From Zeus faber (Eukaryota; Chordata; Actinopteri; Zeiformes; Zeidae), in the NCBI GenBank assembly GCA_960531495.1, contig CAUIJY010000075.1, positions 2,294,001-2,358,000 of the forward strand: DNA of 64,000 nucleotides, in the 5' to 3' direction. How positions within the stretch are numbered: position 1 is the stretch's first letter; each line of letters begins with the position of its first letter. Below are positions 58,935 through 64,000 of this stretch, in pieces. A program made the translations under genes and the position numbers. The notes beneath the pieces are model-generated. The model saw only the letters and a list, made by a program, of their open reading frames with translations. It had not been told where the DNA came from and made no database searches.

Positions 58935-61900
58935 AATCTTTCTTTCATTCTTTCTTTCAATCTTTCAATCTTTCAATTTTTCTTTCAATCTTTCTTACTT
59001 TCATTCTCTCTTTCTTTCAATATTTCTTTCAGTCTTTCAATCTTTCTTTCATTCTTTCATTCTTTCTTTCAATCTTTCATTCTTTCTTTCAATCTTTCAA
59101 TCTTTCAATCTTGCTTTCATTCTTTTTTTTCATTCTTACTTTTAGTCTTTCAATCTTTCTTTAAATCTTTCATTCTTTAAATCTTTCTTTCTTTCAATCA
59201 TTCTTTTTTCAATCTTTCTTTCAATCTTTCAATCTTTCAATCTTTCAATCTTTCTTTAATTCTTTTATTCATTCTTTCTTCCAGTCTTTCAATCTTTCTT
59301 TCAATCTTTCTTTAAATCTTTCTTTCAATCTTTCAATCTTTCAATTTTTCCTTCATTCTTTCTTTCAATCTTTTTTACTTTCAATCTTTCTTTCAATCTT
59401 TCTTACTTTCATTCTCTCTTTCATTCAATATTCTTTCAATCTTTCAATCTTTCAATCTTTCTTTCATTCTATCTTTAATACTTTCAATCTTTTTTTCTTT
59501 TAATCTTTCTTTCAATCTTTCACTCATTCTTTCCTTCAGTCTTTCAATCTTTCTTTCAATTTTTCTTTCAATCTTTCTTTCAAACTTTCAATCTTACTTT
59601 CAATCTTTCTTTCAATCGTTCTTATATTCTTTCTTTCAATCTTTCATTCTTTCTTTCAATCTTTCAATCATTCTTTCTTTCATTCTTTCTTTCAGTCTTT
59701 CAACCTTTCTTAAAATCTTTCTTTCAATCTTTCTTTCAAGCTTTCTTTCATTCATTCTTTCAGTCTTTCAAACATTCAACTTTTCCTTCATTCCTTCTTT
59801 CAATCTTTATTACTTTCATTCTTTCTTTCAATCTTTCATTCTTTCTTTCAATATTTCTTTCAATCTTTCTTTAATTCTTTCATTCTTTCTTTCGCACTTT
59901 CAATCTTTCTTTCATTCTTTCTTTCAGTCTTTCAATCTTTCTTTCATTCTTTCTTTCAATCTTTCAATCTTTCAATCTTTCTTTCATTCTATCTTTCAAT
60001 CTTTCAATCTTTCTTTCAATATTTTTTTCAGTCTTTCAATCTTTCTTTCATTCTTTCTTTCAATCTTTCAATCTTTCAATCTTTCTTTCATTCTATCTTT
60101 CAGTCTTTAAATCTTTCTTTCAATCTTTTTTTCAGTCTTTAATACTTTCAATCTTTTTTTCTTTTAATCTTTCTTTCAATCTTTCACTCATTCTTTCCTT
60201 CAGTCTTTCAATCTTTCTTTCAATTTTTCTTTCAATCTTTCTTTCAAACTTTCAATCTTACTTTCAATCTTTCTTTCAATCGTTCTTATATTCTTTCTTT
60301 CAATCTTTCATTCTTTCTTTCAATCTTTCAATCATTCTTTCTTTCATTCTTTCTTTCAGTCTTTCAACCTTTCTTAAAATCTTTCTTTCAATCTTTCATT
60401 CATTCTTTCAGTCTTTCAAACATTCAATTTTTCCTTCATTCCTTCTTTCAATCTTTATTACTTTCAATCTTTCTTTCAATCTTTCAATCTTTCTTTCATT
60501 CTTTCATTCTTTCTTTCAATCGTTCTTTCAATCTTTCCTTCAATCTTTCAATCTTTCTTTCATACTTTCATTCTTTCTTTCAATCTTTCTTTCTTTCTTT
60601 CAATCTTTCTTTCATTCTTTCATTCTTTCTTTCAACCTTTCAATCTTTCTTTCATTCTTTTTTTTAGTCTTTCAATCTTTCTTTAAATCTTTCTTTCAAT
60701 CTTTCTTTCATTCTTTCTTTCAATCTTTTTTACTTTCAATCTTTCTTTCAATCTTTCTTACTTTCATTCTCTCTTTCTTTCAATATTCTTTCAATCTTTC
60801 AATCTTTCTTTCATTCTTTCATTCTTTCTTTCAATCGTTCTTTTATTCTTTCTTTCAATCTTTCATTCTTTCTTTCAATCTTTCAATCTTTCAATCTTTC
60901 TTTCATTCTTTCTTTCAATCTTTCTTTCAAGCTTTCTTTCAATCGTTCTTACTTTCAATCTTTCTTTCTTTCTTTCAGTATTTCTTTCAATCTTTCAATC
61001 TTTCTTTCATTCTTTCTTTCAATCTTTCAATCTTTCAATTTTTCTTTCAATCTTTCTTACTTTCATTCTCTCTTTCTTTCAATATTTCTTTCAGTCTTTC
61101 AATCTTTCTTTCATTCTTTCATTCTTTCTTTCAATCTTTCATTCTTTCTTTCAATCTTTCAATCTTTCAATCTTGCTTTCATTCTTTTTTTTCATTCTTA
61201 CTTTTAGTCTTTCAATCTTTCTTTAAATCTTTCATTCTTTAAATCTTTCTTTCTTTCAATCATTCTTTTTTCAATCTTTCTTTCAATCTTTCAATCTTTC
61301 AATCTTTCAATCTTTCTTTAATTCTTTTATTCATTCTTTCTTCCAGTCTTTCAATCTTTCTTTCAATCTTTCTTTAAATCTTTCTTTCAATCTTTCAATC
61401 TTTCAATTTTTCTTTCATTCTTTCTTTCAATCTTTTTTACTTTCAATCTTTCTTTCAATCTTTCTTACTTTCATTCTCTCTTTCTTTCAATATTCTTTCA
61501 ATCTTTCAATCTTTCTTTCATTCTTTCATTCTTTCTTTCAATCGTTCTTTTATTCTTTCTTTCAATCTTTCATTCTTTATTTCAATCTTTCAATCTTTCA
61601 ATCTTTCTTTCATTCCTTCTTTCAATCTTTCTTTCAAGCTTTCTTTCAATCGTTCTTACTTTCAATCTTTCTTTCTTTCTTTCAGTATTTCTTTCAATCT
61701 TTCAATCTTTCTTTCATTCTTTCATTCTTTCTCTCAATCTTTCTTTCTTTCAATCTTTCAATCTTTCTTTCATTCATTCTTTCAGTCTTTCAAACTTTCA
61801 ATTTTTCCTTCATTCCTTCTTTCAATCTTTATCACTTTCAATCTTTCTTTCAATCTTTCTTTCGTTCTTTCATTCTTTCTTTCAATCGTTCTTTCAATCT

Positions 61901-63556
61901 TTCCTTCAATCTTTCAATCTTTCTTTCATTCTTTCTTTCAATCTTTCAATCTTTCAATTTTTCTTTCAATCTTTCTTACTTTCATTCTCTCTTTCTTTCA
62001 ATATTTCTTTCAGTCTTTCAATCTTTCTTTCATTCTTTCATTCTTTCTTTCAATCTTTCATTCTTTCTTTCAATCTTTCAATCTTTCAATCTTGCTTTCA
62101 TTCTTTTTTTTCATTCTTACTTTTAGTCTTTCAATCTTTCTTTAAATCTTTCATTCTTTAAATCTTTCTTTCTTTCAATCATTCTTTTTTCAATCTTTCT
62201 TTCAATCTTTCAATCTTTCAATCTTTCAATCTTTCTTTAATTCTTTTATTCATTCTTTCTTCCAGTCTTTCAATCTTTCTTTCAATCTTTCTTTAAATCT
62301 TTCTTTCAATCTTTCAATCTTTCAATTTTTCTTTCATTCTTTCTTTCAATCTTTTTTACTTTCAATCTTTCTTTCAATCTTTCTTACTTTCATTCTCTCT
62401 TTCATTCAATATTCTTTCAATCTTTCAATCTTTCAATCTTTCTTTCATTCTATCTTTAATACTTTCAATCTTTTTTTCTTTTAATCTTTCTTTCAATCTT
62501 TCACTCATTCTTTCCTTCAGTCTTTCAATCTTTCTTTCAATTTTTCTTTCAATCTTTCTTTCAAACTTTCAATCTTACTTTCAATCTTTCTTTCAATCGT
62601 TCTTATATTCTTTCTTTCAATCTTTCATTCTTTCTTTCAATCTTTCAATCATTCTTTCTTTCATTCTTTCTTTCAGTCTTTCAACCTTTCTTAAAATCTT
62701 TCTTTCAATCTTTCTTTCAAGCTTTCTTTCATTCATTCTTTCAGTCTTTCAAACATTCAACTTTTCCTTCATTCCTTCTTTCAATCTTTATTACTTTCAT
62801 TCTTTCTTTCAATCTTTCATTCTTTCTTTCAATATTTCTTTCAATCTTTCTTTAATTCTTTCATTCTTTCTTTCGCACTTTCAATCTTTCTTTCATTCTT
62901 TCTTTCAGTCTTTCAATCTTTCTTTCATTCTTTCTTTCAATCTTTCAATCTTTCAATCTTTCTTTCATTCTATCTTTCAATCTTTCAATCTTTCTTTCAA
63001 TATTTTTTTCAGTCTTTCAATCTTTCTTTCATTCTTTCTTTCAATCTTTCAATCTTTCAATCTTTCTTTCATTCTATCTTTCAGTCTTTAAATCTTTCTT
63101 TCAATATTTTTTTCAGTCTTTAATACTTTCAATCTTTTTTTCTTTTAATCTTTCTTTCAATCTTTCACTCATTCTTTCCTTCAGTCTTTCAATCTTTCTT
63201 TCAATTTTTCTTTCAATCTTTCTTTCAAACTTTCAATCTTACTTTCAATCTTTCTTTCAATCGTTCTTATATTCTTTCTTTCAATCTTTCATTCTTTCTT
63301 TCAATCTTTCAATCATTCTTTCTTTCATTCTTTCTTTCAGTCTTTCAACCTTTCTTAAAATCTTTCTTTCAATCTTTCATTCATTCTTTCAGTCTTTCAA
63401 ACATTCAATTTTTCCTTCATTCCTTCTTTCAATCTTTATTACTTTCAATCTTTCTTTCAATCTTTCAATCTTTCTTTCATTCTTTCATTCTTTCTTTCAA
63501 TCGTTCTTTCAATCTTTCCTTCAATCTTTCAATCTTTCTTTCATACTTTCATTCTT
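58935..63556 (+). repeat. Higher-order repeat, 2,981-bp spacing
   Basis: The segment at about 58,935-60,575 recurs at about 61,916-63,556. Landmarks include 'cttgctttcattc' at 59,110 and 62,091, and 'tcattcaatattc' at 59,421 and 62,402. The same first landmark also appears at about 61,172, so the arrangement is nested and not a simple tandem. Confidence 0.85.
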
Positions 63557-64000
63557 TCTTCCAATCTTTCTTTCAATCTTTCAATCTTTCATTCATTCTT
63601 TCATTTTTCTTTCAACCTTTCAATCTTTCTTTCATTCTTTTTTTTAGTCTTTCAATCTTTCTTTAAATCTTTCTTTCAATCTTTCTTTACAACTTTCAAT
63701 CTTTCAATCTTTCTTTCATTCTATCTTTCAACCTTTCTTTCAATCTTTCTTTAATTCTTTAATTCAGTCTTAAAATCTTTCTTTCAATCTTTCTTTCTTT
63801 AAATATTTTGATCTCTCAAACATTCTTTCTTTTTATCAGTCTTTTTTTGTTTCTTTCATTCATTCTTTCAATTTTTCTTACTTTCAATCTTTCTTTTTTT
63901 CAATATTTCTTTCAATCTTTTAATCTTTCATTCATTCTTTCATTCTTTCTTTCAATCTTTCATTCTTTCTTTCAATCTTTCAATCTTTCAATCTCTCTTT

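Larger units (their letters stand above)
48471..64000 (+). repeat. Pyrimidine-rich satellite, block 3 (to window end)
   Basis: At least 15.5 kb of TTTC/CAATC array, running off the end of the window. It contains higher-order repeats (51,990-57,180 and 58,935-63,556, listed separately). Frames such as 48,685-49,779 and 51,171-52,394 code only F/Q/S/N/L/I and are not genes. Confidence 0.95.

Overview
This window looks like a repeat-rich stretch of a teleost fish nuclear genome, probably heterochromatic. The support is a tRNA-derived SINE with a teleost-style 3' tail, an L2-type LINE, a hAT transposase remnant, a Ty3/Gypsy element with target-site duplication, retrovirus-derived gag-pol-env, and kilobases of satellite DNA. 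There is no operon structure, and the only host-gene-like exons have GT/AG borders. I see no intact protein-coding gene; every recognisable reading frame is a remnant.

Layout. (1) 1-22,812 is most of a giant palindrome. The left arm (1-5,006) is the near-exact reverse complement of the right arm (17,808-22,812), with position x pairing with about 22,814-x. Each arm carries mirrored copies of a family-X repeat, a LINE leader fragment, a hAT remnant, an LTR/PBS-like promoter block and a decayed coding tract. The 12.8-kb loop holds an 11-kb satellite (5,007 to about 16,010) built from 206-bp monomers mixed with longer variants, then about 1.8 kb of unique sequence with hairpins. The window starts inside the left arm, so the palindrome probably continues to the left. 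(2) 22,496-31,230 is an endogenous retrovirus on the + strand: LTR-like end, primer-binding site matching tRNA-Trp, long leader, gag, protease, RT, RNase H, integrase and env, all broken by stops and frameshifts. No 3' LTR was found. A two-way family-X repeat (31,240-32,395) and the tail of a second retroviral integrase (about 32,570-32,800) follow. (3) 33,492-39,070 holds exons on the - strand of a decayed multi-exon gene with a 'VGDSHLR' SGNH/GDSL-like segment, a separate Myb/SANT-like exon, a SINE tail, a fold-back element and possible DNA-transposon ends. (4) 40,209-42,612 is an internally deleted Gypsy element (- strand) with TGTAC target duplications. (5) About 42,818-64,000 and beyond is a pyrimidine-rich TTTC/CAAT satellite of at least 21 kb, interrupted only by a 3'-truncated L2 LINE and one SINE. 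It contains higher-order repeats of 1,729 bp (three copies) and about 2,981 bp spacing.

The elements do not form a pathway. What they record is structural history: a recent inverted duplication or conversion event around a satellite core, with retroviral and transposon insertions captured in its arms. The most notable items are the palindrome whose arm runs into the retrovirus, the exact fit between satellite edge and arm edge, and the nested higher-order satellite. Long, stop-free frames in the satellites (up to 430 codons) are artefacts of the repeat unit and should not be annotated as proteins.
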